A stretch of DNA of 37,166 nt from Persephonella sp. (GTDB taxonomy: Bacteria > Aquificota > Aquificia > Aquificales > Hydrogenothermaceae): the NCBI GenBank assembly GCA_027030485.1, contig JALVEY010000040.1, positions 1-37,166 of the forward strand, in the 5' to 3' direction. The translations under genes were made by a program, and so were the position numbers. The notes beneath the pieces were generated by a model, which ran no database searches, was not told the origin of the DNA, and was given only the letters and a program-made list of their open reading frames with translations. This document shows, piece by piece, positions 8,164-18,952 of the stretch (position 1 is its first letter; each line of letters begins with the position of its first letter).

Positions 8164-9894
8164 TTAATCCTGCTCTGGTCTTAGAGTTGGAAAAAGAATA
8201 ACCTCTCTTATTGAAGAGCTGTCTGTAAGCATCATAATAAGTCTGTCAATTCCTATTCCTTCCCCTCCTGTCGGTGGAAGCCCATACTCAAGAGCTATCA
8301 GGAAGTTTTCATCAATATCCATAGCCTCTTCATCACCAGCTGCCTTTTCCTTTAACTGTTGTAAAAATCTCTCCCTCTGGTCTTCAGGATCATTAAGCTC
8401 TGTGTATGCGTTGGCAAGTTCCTGCCTGTTGACGATAAGCTCAAATCTTTCAACCAGATCAGGATCTTTTCTGTGGGTTTTCGCAAGGGGCGACAGAATT
8501 TTTGGAAAGTCTATAACAAATGTAGGCTGGATAAGATCTTCCTCTATAAAATGTTCAAAAAGTTTGTCCAATAGCTTCAGGTGGGTTAATTTTTCTGCCT
8601 TGGGTATTCCAATCTCTTTTGCAAAATCTCTTGCTTTTTGTTCATCTAAAAAGAAATCTTTTTCTTTTCCTGTTTTTTCTTTCAATGCCTCAAAAAATGC
8701 AACCCTTCTAAAAGGTTTTGAGAAATCAAGCTCCTGCCCTTCCCAGCTTATTTTCAATTTTCCTACAGTATCAAGGAGTATCTTTCTTAGCAGTTCTTCT
8801 GTTAAGTTCATAAGATCGTAGTAGTCCATATATGCCGCATAAAACTCAACCATCGTAAATTCAGGATTGTGGGTGGTATCTATCCCTTCATTCCTGAAGT
8901 TCCTTCCGATCTCATAAACCCTGTTAAAACCACCAACAACAAGCATTTTCAGGTAAAGCTCAGGTGCGATCCTGAGGTACATATCAAGATCAAGGGCGTT
9001 ATGATGGGTTATAAAAGGCTTAGCCATAGCACCTGAAGCAACCGTCTGAAGTATCGGGGTCTCAACCTCTATAAACCCTTTGCTTTCAAGAAATTCTCTC
9101 AGACTTTTAATGGCTTTTGATCTTATTTTGAATATTTCCCTTGCTTTTGGGTTTGCTATCAGATCAATGTATCTATGTCTGTACCTGAGTTCCACATCTT
9201 TCAGTCCGTGCCATTTTTCAGGGAGAGCTCTGAGGGATTTGGAAAGGAGTTTGAACTCTTTTACCTCTACTGTAAGCTCTCCTGTCATCGTTCTGAAAAG
9301 TTCACCTTTTACACCGATAATATCACCAACATCAAGTATATCCATAGCCTTTTTGTATTCTTCTTCCCCTAAAGTATCTTTCCTGAAGTAAACCTGAAGT
9401 TTTCCATCGGCATCTTGAATGTGGCCGAAGGCAGCCTTCCCCTGATCCCTCAGGGCAACAAGCCTGCCTGCAACAGAAACAAACTCCCTGTTTGGATCAA
9501 GATCAAACTCTTTTTTTATGGAAAAAACATCTTCTCCCTCTTCAGAAATTGAACTGGCAATAAGGGTCAGCTTACCTTCTATTCTTTCAAGCTTTCCAAC
9601 GAAGGCAACCTCCTGATTTGGGGCAAATTTTCCTGCTGACTGGGGAACCAGCACCTGTATCTCAACAGGTTGGTTAAGATCAGCAAGTCTGATGTAGTAT
9701 TTATCCTCTCTTTTTGAAACTCTTTTTATTCTCCCTTTTATCCTAAATTCTTTGTCTGGCACAGGTTTTTCGTACTTTTTTCTTATTTCATCAAAGGTTG
9801 CTGACACCTCAAATTTATGGGGATAAGGATTTTCCCCTTTTTCTTTCATTTGATCAATAAGCTCTTTCCTACTTTCAATTATCTCTTCCGGCAT
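8164..9894 (-). CDS. lysS: Lysyl-tRNA synthetase (class II) with an additional N-terminal OB-like domain
   Basis: LPEKWHGLKDVELRYRHRYIDLI, RNFRNEGIDTTHNPEFTMVEFYAAY and LPPTGGEGIGIDRLIMMLTDSSSIREVILFPTLRP. Confidence 0.97.
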   Translation of the reverse strand: MPEEIIESRKELIDQMKEKGENPYPHKFEVSATFDEIRKKYEKPVPDKEFRIKGRIKRVSKREDKYYIRLADLNQPVEIQVLVPQSAGKFAPNQEVAFVGKLERIEGKLTLIASSISEEGEDVFSIKKEFDLDPNREFVSVAGRLVALRDQGKAAFGHIQDADGKLQVYFRKDTLGEEEYKKAMDILDVGDIIGVKGELFRTMTGELTVEVKEFKLLSKSLRALPEKWHGLKDVELRYRHRYIDLIANPKAREIFKIRSKAIKSLREFLESKGFIEVETPILQTVASGAMAKPFITHHNALDLDMYLRIAPELYLKMLVVGGFNRVYEIGRNFRNEGIDTTHNPEFTMVEFYAAYMDYYDLMNLTEELLRKILLDTVGKLKISWEGQELDFSKPFRRVAFFEALKEKTGKEKDFFLDEQKARDFAKEIGIPKAEKLTHLKLLDKLFEHFIEEDLIQPTFVIDFPKILSPLAKTHRKDPDLVERFELIVNRQELANAYTELNDPEDQRERFLQQLKEKAAGDEEAMDIDENFLIALEYGLPPTGGEGIGIDRLIMMLTDSSSIREVILFPTLRPEQD

Positions 9895-9950
9895 AAAAAA
9901 CCTCCAGTGATTTTTAACAAACTTAAATTATAATACAGAAAAGGTGGTGA

Positions 9951-11327
9951 TTAATAGTTAGTGTTGTTTGTATTCTTGTATTTATCAAACCTGTATCTGA
10001 ACTCTCTGAATGTAAGACCTAAAATCTGAGAAGCTTTTGTTTTATTCCCATCAGCTTTTTCCATAGCTTTTTCTATTAATGACTTTTCTATATTTGATAA
10101 GACCTTTTTTAGATCAATTCCTCCTTCAGGAAATGTTTTCACAGTAAAAAATTCCTCAGGATCATCAATATAAACGGAGTTTATGCTCTTTGATTCATAC
10201 CTTGGAAGTGTAAGTTCTTTACCTTCAGAAAGGATCACAGCCTTTTCGAGAATATTCTTTAGCTCTCTTATGTTTCCTTTGTAATCATATTGCATTAAAT
10301 AGTCTAAGAATTCTGGAGAAATTCCTTGAATATCTTTGCTGTATTTTTCTTTTAACTCTTTTAATATGCTTTCTACGATCAAAGGTATATCTTCTCTTCT
10401 TTCTTTCAGGGAGGGCATTCTTATGGTGATTGTTGATAATCTATAGTATAGATCTTCCCTAAAATTGCCTTTTTCAATCTCTTCTTCCAGATTTTTGTTA
10501 GTTGCAGATATTATCCTAACATCAACATCTACCTCCCTTACGCTTCCAAGAGGTCTGATCTTTTTTGTTTCAATAAATCTTAGGAGTTTTGCCTGAAGCT
10601 GCATAGGCATCTCCCCGATCTCATCGAGAAAAAGTGTTCCCCCGTTAGCCTCCTCAATTAGCCCTTTTTTATCTGAGGTTGCTCCTGTAAAAGCTCCTTT
10701 TTTGTATCCAAAAAGTTCAGATTCAAGAAGTTCCGCAGGAAGAGAAGCACAATTAATAGCTACAAAAGGTTGATCTGCCCTATGGCTAAGCCTGTGTATC
10801 GTTCTGGCAACAAGATCTTTACCTGTTCCGCTTTCTCCAATGATCAAAACATTTATGTCGTAGGATGCCACCTTTTCTATAGTTTCTTTCACAAGTTGAA
10901 TAGCCGGCGATTTTCCTATAAGTCCTTCAAATTTACTATCTTTCTGCTCTGCAAGTTTTTTTTCAAGCTCAAGCTTGTTTTTTACATTTCTGATAAGAAG
11001 TCTCAGTTCATTAAGCTCAAAAGGTTTAGAGATATAATCATATGCCCCTAACTTTATCGCTTCTACCGCTGTGTCTGATGATGCAAAAGCTGTTATTATT
11101 ACAGCTTCTGTTTTTGGGTTTTTCTCTTTTAGCTTTTTTAATATGTCAATTCCAGATCCATCAGGCAGCCGAAGATCAAGAAGGGCAAGATCGTAATAAT
11201 TTTGTGATATTAATTTTTCAGCCTCATTTTTGTTTGAAGCTCTATCAACCTGAAAGCCGAAATCTTCAAGAAGTATAGATAATATCTCCTGTATATTTAT
11301 CTCATCATCTACTATTATCGCTTTCAT
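9951..11327 (-). CDS. NtrC-family sigma-54-dependent response regulator (PilR-like)
   Basis: Receiver domain (DDE, DLRLPDGSG), AAA+ with GESGTGKDLVAR and GAFTGA, C-terminal Fis-type HTH NKTKASQILGLTFREFRYRFDKY. Confidence 0.93.
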   Translation of the reverse strand: MKAIIVDDEINIQEILSILLEDFGFQVDRASNKNEAEKLISQNYYDLALLDLRLPDGSGIDILKKLKEKNPKTEAVIITAFASSDTAVEAIKLGAYDYISKPFELNELRLLIRNVKNKLELEKKLAEQKDSKFEGLIGKSPAIQLVKETIEKVASYDINVLIIGESGTGKDLVARTIHRLSHRADQPFVAINCASLPAELLESELFGYKKGAFTGATSDKKGLIEEANGGTLFLDEIGEMPMQLQAKLLRFIETKKIRPLGSVREVDVDVRIISATNKNLEEEIEKGNFREDLYYRLSTITIRMPSLKERREDIPLIVESILKELKEKYSKDIQGISPEFLDYLMQYDYKGNIRELKNILEKAVILSEGKELTLPRYESKSINSVYIDDPEEFFTVKTFPEGGIDLKKVLSNIEKSLIEKAMEKADGNKTKASQILGLTFREFRYRFDKYKNTNNTNY

Positions 11328-12477
11328 TCTTCCTCCCTAAAGGAAATGTAAGAACGAATTTTGCACCTCCTAATTGGCTATCTTCAACAAATATATTACC
11401 CCCATTTTCTATAACAACCCTTTTTGCTATGGCGAGACCAAGACCCGTCCCGGAAGAGCTTTTTGTAAAAAAAGGTTCAAAAATCCTCTCTTTATCTTCC
11501 TCTTTTATACCTTCACCATCATCCTCAACTTCTATAAATAACTTATCGTTCATAGTGTAAACATTTATTACAACCTTTTCTTTACTCCATTCAACAGCAT
11601 TTTTTACAATATTTGATACAGCAGACTCAAAACCTTTTTCACTTATATACAACTTTAGATTATCTGTAGCATTCAAAAATATTTTCTTGTTTTTTCCGTA
11701 AAGTTCTTTAATTCTTAAAAGAATATCTTTGACATTAATCATAACCTTTTCGCTTTCTTTTGGTCTTGAAAGAAGAAGAAAATCAGATAAAAGTTTATTT
11801 AGCCTTTCAGATTCTTCTTTTATCATGTTGAGGAGCTTTGGATTTGGATTACCTTCTGCCATAAGTTCTGCAGCTGCTTTTATTGATGCAAGAGGGTTTC
11901 TTATTTCATGGGCAAGCTCTGCGCTTATTCTATACAGCCTTTTGTATACCTCAGATACCCTTTTTTCTTCCTCAAGTTTTTTTATGTATCTCTGCTGTTT
12001 TTCTATCTGTTGTTTAAGTTTTACACCTGCTGCTGTTATGAATGTGAAAGCAACAGCATTAAGCAGAAAATTCAAAAATCCTGTATGATCGTATTCTCTG
12101 TAAAATATAAACAGTGAAAAATATTCTACGATCGCAATAAACGCTACAAGGTATGCGGAAAAACTACTAAACTTAAAACCTGAAAAGAAAAGCGGAAAGA
12201 GGTAAAGAATAGAAAAGTATTTCAATCTGTCAAAATCTGTAAAAATAAAAGCAGATATAAAAGAAATATCTAAAATAGCATCAAAGATTGTGATTTTATC
12301 AATAAAAATTGTGATAAAACTGATAGTAGTGTATATAAAAAGTATAATAGCAGCAAAAATCTGGGTATTACTTGTTAAACCTGCTGTTCCTGCGAAAATA
12401 CTGAATGCTACTAACAGAGCAAAAGAAAAAGCAAATCTGAGTATTTTGTAATTAGAAAAGGTAAGTTCTACCTGCAC
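11305..12477 (-). CDS. Membrane sensor histidine kinase (PilS-like), overlapping the response regulator by 23 bp
   Basis: About six N-terminal TM segments, H-box ELAHEIRNPLASIKAAAEL, ATPase motifs EVEDDGEGI and SSSGTGLGLAIAKRVV. Confidence 0.92.
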   Translation of the reverse strand: MQVELTFSNYKILRFAFSFALLVAFSIFAGTAGLTSNTQIFAAIILFIYTTISFITIFIDKITIFDAILDISFISAFIFTDFDRLKYFSILYLFPLFFSGFKFSSFSAYLVAFIAIVEYFSLFIFYREYDHTGFLNFLLNAVAFTFITAAGVKLKQQIEKQQRYIKKLEEEKRVSEVYKRLYRISAELAHEIRNPLASIKAAAELMAEGNPNPKLLNMIKEESERLNKLLSDFLLLSRPKESEKVMINVKDILLRIKELYGKNKKIFLNATDNLKLYISEKGFESAVSNIVKNAVEWSKEKVVINVYTMNDKLFIEVEDDGEGIKEEDKERIFEPFFTKSSSGTGLGLAIAKRVVIENGGNIFVEDSQLGGAKFVLTFPLGRKNESDNSR

Positions 12478-12490
12478 ATAACCGTACCTT

Positions 12491-12700
12491 TTATTCAGAT
12501 TTTCTTAATATGATAGCCCTTCCTTTCGCTATCTCATCTATCGCTATAACAGTTTTTTTTAGGGGTATTCCTTCTTCTGTTACATAGCTCTCAGCCCCTG
12601 TCTCGTACAGTTCCTTTGCAAGTTTTGATGCTGCATGGACAAGCTCATATCTATTTTTAACCTTTTTCAATGCCTGCTCAATGAGAGGTCTTTTACTCAA
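12491..12700 (-). CDS. rpoZ: DNA-directed RNA polymerase omega subunit
   Basis: Short protein RYELVHAASKLAKEL...VIAIDEIAKGRAIIL; near gmk. Confidence 0.88.
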   Translation of the reverse strand: MSKRPLIEQALKKVKNRYELVHAASKLAKELYETGAESYVTEEGIPLKKTVIAIDEIAKGRAIILRKSE

Positions 12701-12737
12701 ATTATTTCCTCCGTTGATTTTTAATTAATATAGTATA

Positions 12738-13085
12738 TCACTCCTTTTTCTTCAGTTCCATGTATGTTAGTTTCATTACAAAGTACGTAAATATACCTGA
12801 GGTTATTCCTAAAATGCCTGCCAGCACATCTCCATACTCTGAAGTCCTGTAGGGAAGAAAATACTGAACAACTTCAATAAATATACAAAGGAGTGTAGAA
12901 TAAAAAAATGATCCCCAGTAAGAGGTGTTATAACTTTCCTTTAGCAAAATTACATAAATAAAAAAAGCAACAAAATGATTGATCTTATCAGATGTGGGTG
13001 TTTGTATGGTTAACGGGGTAAACGCAAAATAAAAAATAAAAGCTGTATAAGTCCACAGAAATATCTTCAAGTATTTTACATTCAC
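12738..13085 (-). CDS. VanZ-like family membrane protein
   Basis: FTPLTIQTPTSDKINHFVAFFIY...EVVQYFLPYRTSEYGDVLAGILGITSG. Confidence 0.82.
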   Translation of the reverse strand: MNVKYLKIFLWTYTAFIFYFAFTPLTIQTPTSDKINHFVAFFIYVILLKESYNTSYWGSFFYSTLLCIFIEVVQYFLPYRTSEYGDVLAGILGITSGIFTYFVMKLTYMELKKKE

Positions 13086-13699
13086 AATCCCATCAACCTC
13101 TTTAATTCTGGATCTTTAATAGCACCCAGATTAAATCTTGAAGTTTTCAACCTCTGTGAAAGAATGATATGTTTTATATTATCTTTTGCTTTTTGAATTT
13201 CATCATTTAAAACAATATAATCGTATTCTCTCCAAGCGGGTATTTCTTTTTTTGCCGTTTCAATTCTTTTTTTTATTTCTATTTCTGGATCTCCCCTTTT
13301 TTCCATCCTTTTTTTGAGTTCATCAATAGAGGGGGGGATTAAGAAAATTGTGATTATATCCTTCTTGTTTTTTTTTAGTTGCCTCATACCTTGAACATCT
13401 ATAACAAGCAGGAGATCATAACCTCTGCTCAGTTCTTCCTCAACCTCTTTTTTTGGAGTTCCGTAATAATTACCATGAACAATAGCATATTCCAAAAATT
13501 CCCCTTTTTTAATTCTCAATTCAAATTCCTGTTTTGATAAAAAGTAGTAATCCACTCCGTTTTTTTCACCAGGACGGGGATTTCTTGTGGTACAGGTTAT
13601 AACCCTTTTTAGATTTGGTATTTCTTTTATTAAAAGGTTGGAAATAGTTGTTTTGCCCCCTCCTGCAGGAGAGGACAGTATGAATAGTTCACCTTTCAT
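13082..13699 (-). CDS. gmk: Guanylate kinase
   Basis: LSSPAGGGKTTISNLL, TCTTRNPRPGEKNGVDYYFLSKQEF and GNYYGTPKKEVE. Confidence 0.96.
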   Translation of the reverse strand: MKGELFILSSPAGGGKTTISNLLIKEIPNLKRVITCTTRNPRPGEKNGVDYYFLSKQEFELRIKKGEFLEYAIVHGNYYGTPKKEVEEELSRGYDLLLVIDVQGMRQLKKNKKDIITIFLIPPSIDELKKRMEKRGDPEIEIKKRIETAKKEIPAWREYDYIVLNDEIQKAKDNIKHIILSQRLKTSRFNLGAIKDPELKRLMGL

Positions 13700-15169
13700 T
13701 TACCTTCCAACGCCTTGGATTAGGAAATTCCCTAATAGTTGTGAGATGTCAAGGAACACAGTTGGATATATGCCAAGAATTAAAATCGCTGTAGCCATAA
13801 ACGCAAGGGTGAACGATTCCCCAAGGGAAAGATTAAATCTCGCTGAGCTTATAGGCTCATGCATGTACATATATATTACAACTCGCAGATAATAGCCTGC
13901 AGATACTATACTCATAACTACTAAAACTACAGCAAGCCACCATATATCAGATCCGATAAGCGCAAGAAAGATACCAAGTTTTCCGAAAAAACCTACAGTT
14001 GGTGGTATTCCCAGCATTGAGAACATGAATATAAGCATGAAGAGGGCAAGCATAGGAGACCTTTTAGCCAAGCCTCTAAAGTCATCTATATGATTACTCC
14101 AGCTGTACTGTCTCTCTAATGCAGAAAGAAATATAAAACCTCCAAGCCCCATAAATATATATACAAGTGAGTAGAAAATAAGTGCAGTAAATGCGACATC
14201 TGTAGGAGCAGCAAGTGCAGCAAGTATATAACCTGAATGGGCTATTGAAGAATAAGCAAGCATTCTTTTAACATTGTCCTGCTTAAGAGCAACAAAATTA
14301 CCAAATATCATTGAGGCTGCAGCAAGAAGAGCCCACCCCAGATTCCAGATTTCATACGCAAACGGAAACGCCTCAACCATTATTCTAAGAATAACAGCAA
14401 ATGTTGCTATTTTTGCAGCAACAGCCATAAAAGCTGTGATAGGAGTTGGAGCTCCCTGATAAGCATCTGGTGTCCAGAAATGGAAAGGAACTGACGATGC
14501 TTTCAAAGCAAGACCAATAATTAACAGCACTATTCCTGCAACACCACCAACATCAAGATTACTTTGAGTTATGCTGTCTGCAACCGTTACAAAATCAAAA
14601 GAACCTGTTCTTCCGTAAATCAAGGCTATACCATAACTAATTATGGCTGTACCTGTACCTCCAAGTATCAGGTACTTAAAAGCACCTTCTTTTGAAAGGT
14701 AATCTTTTTTAAACATACCTGCCAGTATATAAATGGTTATAGAAGCAAGCTCAATACCTATGTAGAAAGTAACCAGATTTGGGGCAGAAACCATGATCAT
14801 CATACCAAGAAGAGCAAAAAGGATAAGATAGTAATACTCTCCATAGTATGTTCTTTTAGATTCAAGATATGGCCTTAGAACTATTACAACAAAAAATGTT
14901 GAAAGTATAAGGAAAAACTTAAATGTTAGTGAGAAAGTGTCTACAGAATAAAGCCCGTAAAATGTAATATCTCCTTGTTCCATTGTCAGAGCAGGTATGG
15001 CAGCGAGAAAAAGTCCCAATGCAGTAATTACAGTAATCAAAAATCTTGCTTTTGTTAAAAGCTCTATTGTAAATACTACTAAAGCGGTTAATAGAATTAT
15101 TATTTCTGGTATTAAGACTTTGAAATTAGGTATTCCAATTCCTGCAACAAGCTCCTGTAATACTGACAT
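13700..15169 (-). CDS. nuoN: NADH-quinone oxidoreductase subunit N
   Basis: Multi-TM antiporter-like subunit; [28 protein letters not shown]. Confidence 0.95.
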   Translation of the reverse strand: MSVLQELVAGIGIPNFKVLIPEIIILLTALVVFTIELLTKARFLITVITALGLFLAAIPALTMEQGDITFYGLYSVDTFSLTFKFFLILSTFFVVIVLRPYLESKRTYYGEYYYLILFALLGMMIMVSAPNLVTFYIGIELASITIYILAGMFKKDYLSKEGAFKYLILGGTGTAIISYGIALIYGRTGSFDFVTVADSITQSNLDVGGVAGIVLLIIGLALKASSVPFHFWTPDAYQGAPTPITAFMAVAAKIATFAVILRIMVEAFPFAYEIWNLGWALLAAASMIFGNFVALKQDNVKRMLAYSSIAHSGYILAALAAPTDVAFTALIFYSLVYIFMGLGGFIFLSALERQYSWSNHIDDFRGLAKRSPMLALFMLIFMFSMLGIPPTVGFFGKLGIFLALIGSDIWWLAVVLVVMSIVSAGYYLRVVIYMYMHEPISSARFNLSLGESFTLAFMATAILILGIYPTVFLDISQLLGNFLIQGVGR

Positions 15170-15172
15170 CTC

Positions 15173-16681
15173 TTAGCCTCCTATGAACTTAGAAAGAATA
15201 GCTGCTGATGTTTTTTCAAGCAACCTAACCCACCACGCAGGATAAAGACCTATAACAAACATAAGGACAACAAGAGGTATAAATGATAAAAATTCAGGGG
15301 TGTTCATATCCCTTAATTTTTCCCACCTTTCAATTTTTGAGGAGGAGAGTTCGCTCTCTTTAAACATAGCCTTATGGTAGAGCCACAATGTATAACCCGC
15401 TCCTACTATAAGACTTATACCTGCAAGAACAGCGGTCAGTTTACTTACGTCAAATGTTCCTAAGAGAACCAGAAACTCACCAACAAATCCTGACAACCCT
15501 GGAAGACCGGCAGAAGCCATAGCCGATATCATAAAAAGGGTGGCAAAAACAGGCATAAATCTGGCAAGTCCTCCCAGATCTTTAATCTCGTAGGAGTGAA
15601 CTCTCTCATATATATAACCTGCAGCAAGGAATAATGCAGCAGATGTAAAACCGTGGGAAATCATTGTGATTATCGCACCGTTCAATCCATTCATATTAAG
15701 GGCAAAGGTTCCGATCGTTACAAAACCCATGTGAGAAACTGATGAGTATGCTATAAGTCTTTTTATGTGCGTTTGTGCCAGTGCCATCATTGCAGTATAA
15801 ATAATTGCTATAACACCAAGGGTAAACATCACAGGCATAAAATATTTAGACGCCTCAGGGAACCAGGGAAGTGAAAATCTAACAAATCCATAAGTCCCCA
15901 TTTTAAGAAGAACAGCAGCAAGTATTACAGAACCTGCCGTTGGAGCCTGAACATGGGCAGCAGGAAGCCAGGTATGGAACGGCCACATGGGAACTTTAAT
16001 CGCAAAGCCAAGAGCAAGAAGAAGAAAAAATATCACCTCAAGTCTAAAAGGAAGCCCAAGATTAATCAGGTCAAAATAACTGGTTGAAAGTATTCCCTTT
16101 TCCATATACTGGTATATGTACATACCAACAACACCAATAAGTAGAAAGAGAGATCCAAAAAATGTATATATAAAGAATTTTGTTGCAGCATAAATTCTTT
16201 CAGCATATCCCCACACACCTATTATTAGAAACATTGGGATAAGCATTGCTTCCCAGAATATATAGAACCAGACAAGATCCCACGAAACAAACACACCTAT
16301 ACAGGCAGCCTCAAGAACAAGGAAAGATATAAAATACTCTTTTATCCTTTTCTGTATGTTTGTACTCCATACGAAAGCAGCAACAAAACAAAGGGCTGTA
16401 AGCCACACCATAGTTAGAGAAAGGGCATCCACACCAACTTCATAGCTTACTCCAAGGTACGGTATCCATGTGTACTTCTCATAAAACTGGATCTTATAGG
16501 TTGAGTAATCATACGCAAAGAGCATGTATGATGAAAGTACAAAAACGATAATAGATGTGATAATACTAACAGGTTTTGCATGTTTTTCATCTAAGAGAAA
16601 TAATAAACCTGCTGCTATTAGAGGTATCACTATAGAAACCGTTATTATCGGAAATGTAGCATTAACGAATTCTACTGTCAT
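15173..16681 (-). CDS. nuoM: NADH-quinone oxidoreductase subunit M
   Basis: KVPMWPFHTWLPAAHVQAPTAGSVILAAVLLKMGTYGF. Confidence 0.96.
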   Translation of the reverse strand: MTVEFVNATFPIITVSIVIPLIAAGLLFLLDEKHAKPVSIITSIIVFVLSSYMLFAYDYSTYKIQFYEKYTWIPYLGVSYEVGVDALSLTMVWLTALCFVAAFVWSTNIQKRIKEYFISFLVLEAACIGVFVSWDLVWFYIFWEAMLIPMFLIIGVWGYAERIYAATKFFIYTFFGSLFLLIGVVGMYIYQYMEKGILSTSYFDLINLGLPFRLEVIFFLLLALGFAIKVPMWPFHTWLPAAHVQAPTAGSVILAAVLLKMGTYGFVRFSLPWFPEASKYFMPVMFTLGVIAIIYTAMMALAQTHIKRLIAYSSVSHMGFVTIGTFALNMNGLNGAIITMISHGFTSAALFLAAGYIYERVHSYEIKDLGGLARFMPVFATLFMISAMASAGLPGLSGFVGEFLVLLGTFDVSKLTAVLAGISLIVGAGYTLWLYHKAMFKESELSSSKIERWEKLRDMNTPEFLSFIPLVVLMFVIGLYPAWWVRLLEKTSAAILSKFIGG

Positions 16682-16692
16682 TCTTCAGCCCC

Positions 16693-18639
16693 CTACACAA
16701 AAAGTAAGAAAATTCCAAGGAATATCAGTATTCCAATAGCCATCTGGGTAACATAAGCACCAATTCTTCCAGACTGGAACAGTCTCAATCCGCTACCTGT
16801 TGCAAGTGATGCTTTTGCTGAGCCGTCAACAATACCGTCAATAATGATCTTATCCCCAATAAACCACAATATCTTAGAAAACTTGTAATAACCGTAAACG
16901 AATGCTGCATAGTATATGAAATCAAAATACCATCTATTGTAGAAAAGAAGGTATAGTGGCCTGAATGTTTTTGCGATCTCTCTGGCATCAATCTTCTTAA
17001 GCTGGTAAATAACCCAAGCTCCAAATATACCAATAAGTGCAGTAAATAGAGCAAGTATGCCGATAGGAGAAGTTAATGAATGCACCAAGAAATGAAATGC
17101 ATCTTCAGCTATATGAACATGATCTGCCCTGCTCAATCCTTCTTCTACAATCCTCTTAGCTTCCTCTGAAAGAAAACTCATCTGGGATGGCTCAAGAGAC
17201 GGCTTAAGGAAGTTTCCGAAAAACTCCTTAAAGAATCCAAGAATAACAGCACCAGAGGCTAATACAATTAATGGAATTGTCATTGTAGGTGGGGACTCAT
17301 GTACATGTTCTTTTACATGTGGATCAAGTCTGTCCCCATTTTCAAATGCAAGGAAGTAAAGCCTAAATATGTAAAACGCAGTAAGAAGAGCTCCCAACCA
17401 TAAGAAAAACCATGCAAATTTTGATATTTCATACGCCCCTTCAATAATAGGGTCTTTAGAGAAAAATCCTGCGAAAGGAGGAATTCCGGAAAGTGCAAGG
17501 GCACCTATTAAAAATGTTATAGCGGTAATCGGCATATATTTCCTAAGTTGACCCATTTGCTGAACATTAAGAATATGGTGAATACCAATCAGAACAGAAC
17601 CTGCTGCAAGGAATAAAAGTGCTTTAAAAACTGCATGTGATGCAAGATGGAACATACCTTCACCAAAAAGACCAAGTCCTTCAGCTGCAAACATATAGCC
17701 AAGCTGTGACATAGTTGAATAGGCTATAATCCTCTTTATATCATTTTGAACAAGTCCCATTGTTGCGGCTATAAATGCAGATGCCGTTCCAACAAACAGA
17801 ACTACATCAAGGGCTATATCCGATGCTGCAAAAACCGGCATAAGTCTCGAAACCATATAAACCCCAGCTGCAACCATTGTAGCAGCGTGGATCAATGCAG
17901 AAACAGGCGTTGGACCTTCCATAGCGTTTGGAAGCCATATATGGAGTCCAAGCTGTGCAGATTTACCCACAGCTCCACCAAAAAGAAGTAAAGCTATGGC
18001 TGTTATTACCCAGTACTCAGCTTCTGGGATTTTATTGAATATATCTATATAATCAAGGGTTTCAAATGTAACAAAAGCCAGTATCAGACCAGTTAAGAAA
18101 AGCCAGTCCCCTACTCTGTTAACTATAAAAGACTCAAAGGCTGCATCTGCCGCCGATTTTTTATGATGATAAAAACCTATTAGAAGATAAGAAGCCAGCC
18201 CAACACCTTCCCATCCAAAGAAAAGCTGAACCAGATTATCAGAAAGGGTAAGCATCAACATCATAAAAACAAATAAGGAAAGGTAAGCAAAGAACCTTGG
18301 GTAGGATGGCTCATTTTTCATATATCCAGTTGCAAATATAAAAATAAATGTTGATATTACTGTAACAACACAGGTCATAAGGGCAGATAAAGGATCCCAT
18401 AGAATACTAACCGAAATTTCATAATCACCTATAGGCATCCATGTGAAAAGCTTAAGGTTGTAATACTCACCTGTTGTAGCTACTTTTATAAAACCAATAA
18501 TAGAGACAACAGCAGATATTGCAACAGCAATAACAGCTATAATACCTGATAAAGGCTCTTTCAAAAATTTATATCCAAACAAGCCTATAATTATAAAAGC
18601 TATCAGAGGTGAAAAAGGTATAATCCATAAATACTCCAT
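16693..18639 (-). CDS. nuoL: NADH-quinone oxidoreductase subunit L
   Basis: GWEGVGLASYLLIGFY, GKSAQLGLHIWLPNAMEGPTPVSALIHAATMVAAGVY. Confidence 0.96.
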   Translation of the reverse strand: MEYLWIIPFSPLIAFIIIGLFGYKFLKEPLSGIIAVIAVAISAVVSIIGFIKVATTGEYYNLKLFTWMPIGDYEISVSILWDPLSALMTCVVTVISTFIFIFATGYMKNEPSYPRFFAYLSLFVFMMLMLTLSDNLVQLFFGWEGVGLASYLLIGFYHHKKSAADAAFESFIVNRVGDWLFLTGLILAFVTFETLDYIDIFNKIPEAEYWVITAIALLLFGGAVGKSAQLGLHIWLPNAMEGPTPVSALIHAATMVAAGVYMVSRLMPVFAASDIALDVVLFVGTASAFIAATMGLVQNDIKRIIAYSTMSQLGYMFAAEGLGLFGEGMFHLASHAVFKALLFLAAGSVLIGIHHILNVQQMGQLRKYMPITAITFLIGALALSGIPPFAGFFSKDPIIEGAYEISKFAWFFLWLGALLTAFYIFRLYFLAFENGDRLDPHVKEHVHESPPTMTIPLIVLASGAVILGFFKEFFGNFLKPSLEPSQMSFLSEEAKRIVEEGLSRADHVHIAEDAFHFLVHSLTSPIGILALFTALIGIFGAWVIYQLKKIDAREIAKTFRPLYLLFYNRWYFDFIYYAAFVYGYYKFSKILWFIGDKIIIDGIVDGSAKASLATGSGLRLFQSGRIGAYVTQMAIGILIFLGIFLLFV

Positions 18640-18649
18640 CTCTCTCCTC

Positions 18650-18952
18650 TTAATTCTTTAGTTCTGTTAGTGTTTCTGTATCAACATCCTTACGGAGTCT
18701 GTAAATAGCCATAATTAAACCAAGACCAACCGCAGCCTCAGCAGCTGCTATAGTAAGAATAAAAAACACAAAAACCTGTCCACTAACATCTGCCAGTTTC
18801 ATATCAAAAGCAACGAAAGCTATATTAACAGCATTAAGCATTAGCTCTGTCGAAAGAAGCAAAGCTATTATATTTCTTCTGACAGCAACACCTATCAAAC
18901 CCAGAACCATAAGAAGTCCGCTCAAAGCTACATAATACTCATAAGGAACCAT
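18650..18952 (-). CDS. nuoK: NADH-quinone oxidoreductase subunit K
   Basis: LLSTELMLNAVNIAFVAF...FILTIAAAEAAVGLGLIMAIYR. Confidence 0.96.
   Translation of the reverse strand: MVPYEYYVALSGLLMVLGLIGVAVRRNIIALLLSTELMLNAVNIAFVAFDMKLADVSGQVFVFFILTIAAAEAAVGLGLIMAIYRLRKDVDTETLTELKN

Noticed and set aside
8402-8821. 139-aa plus-strand ORF inside lysS
   Set aside because: Mirror-frame artefact of a conserved gene
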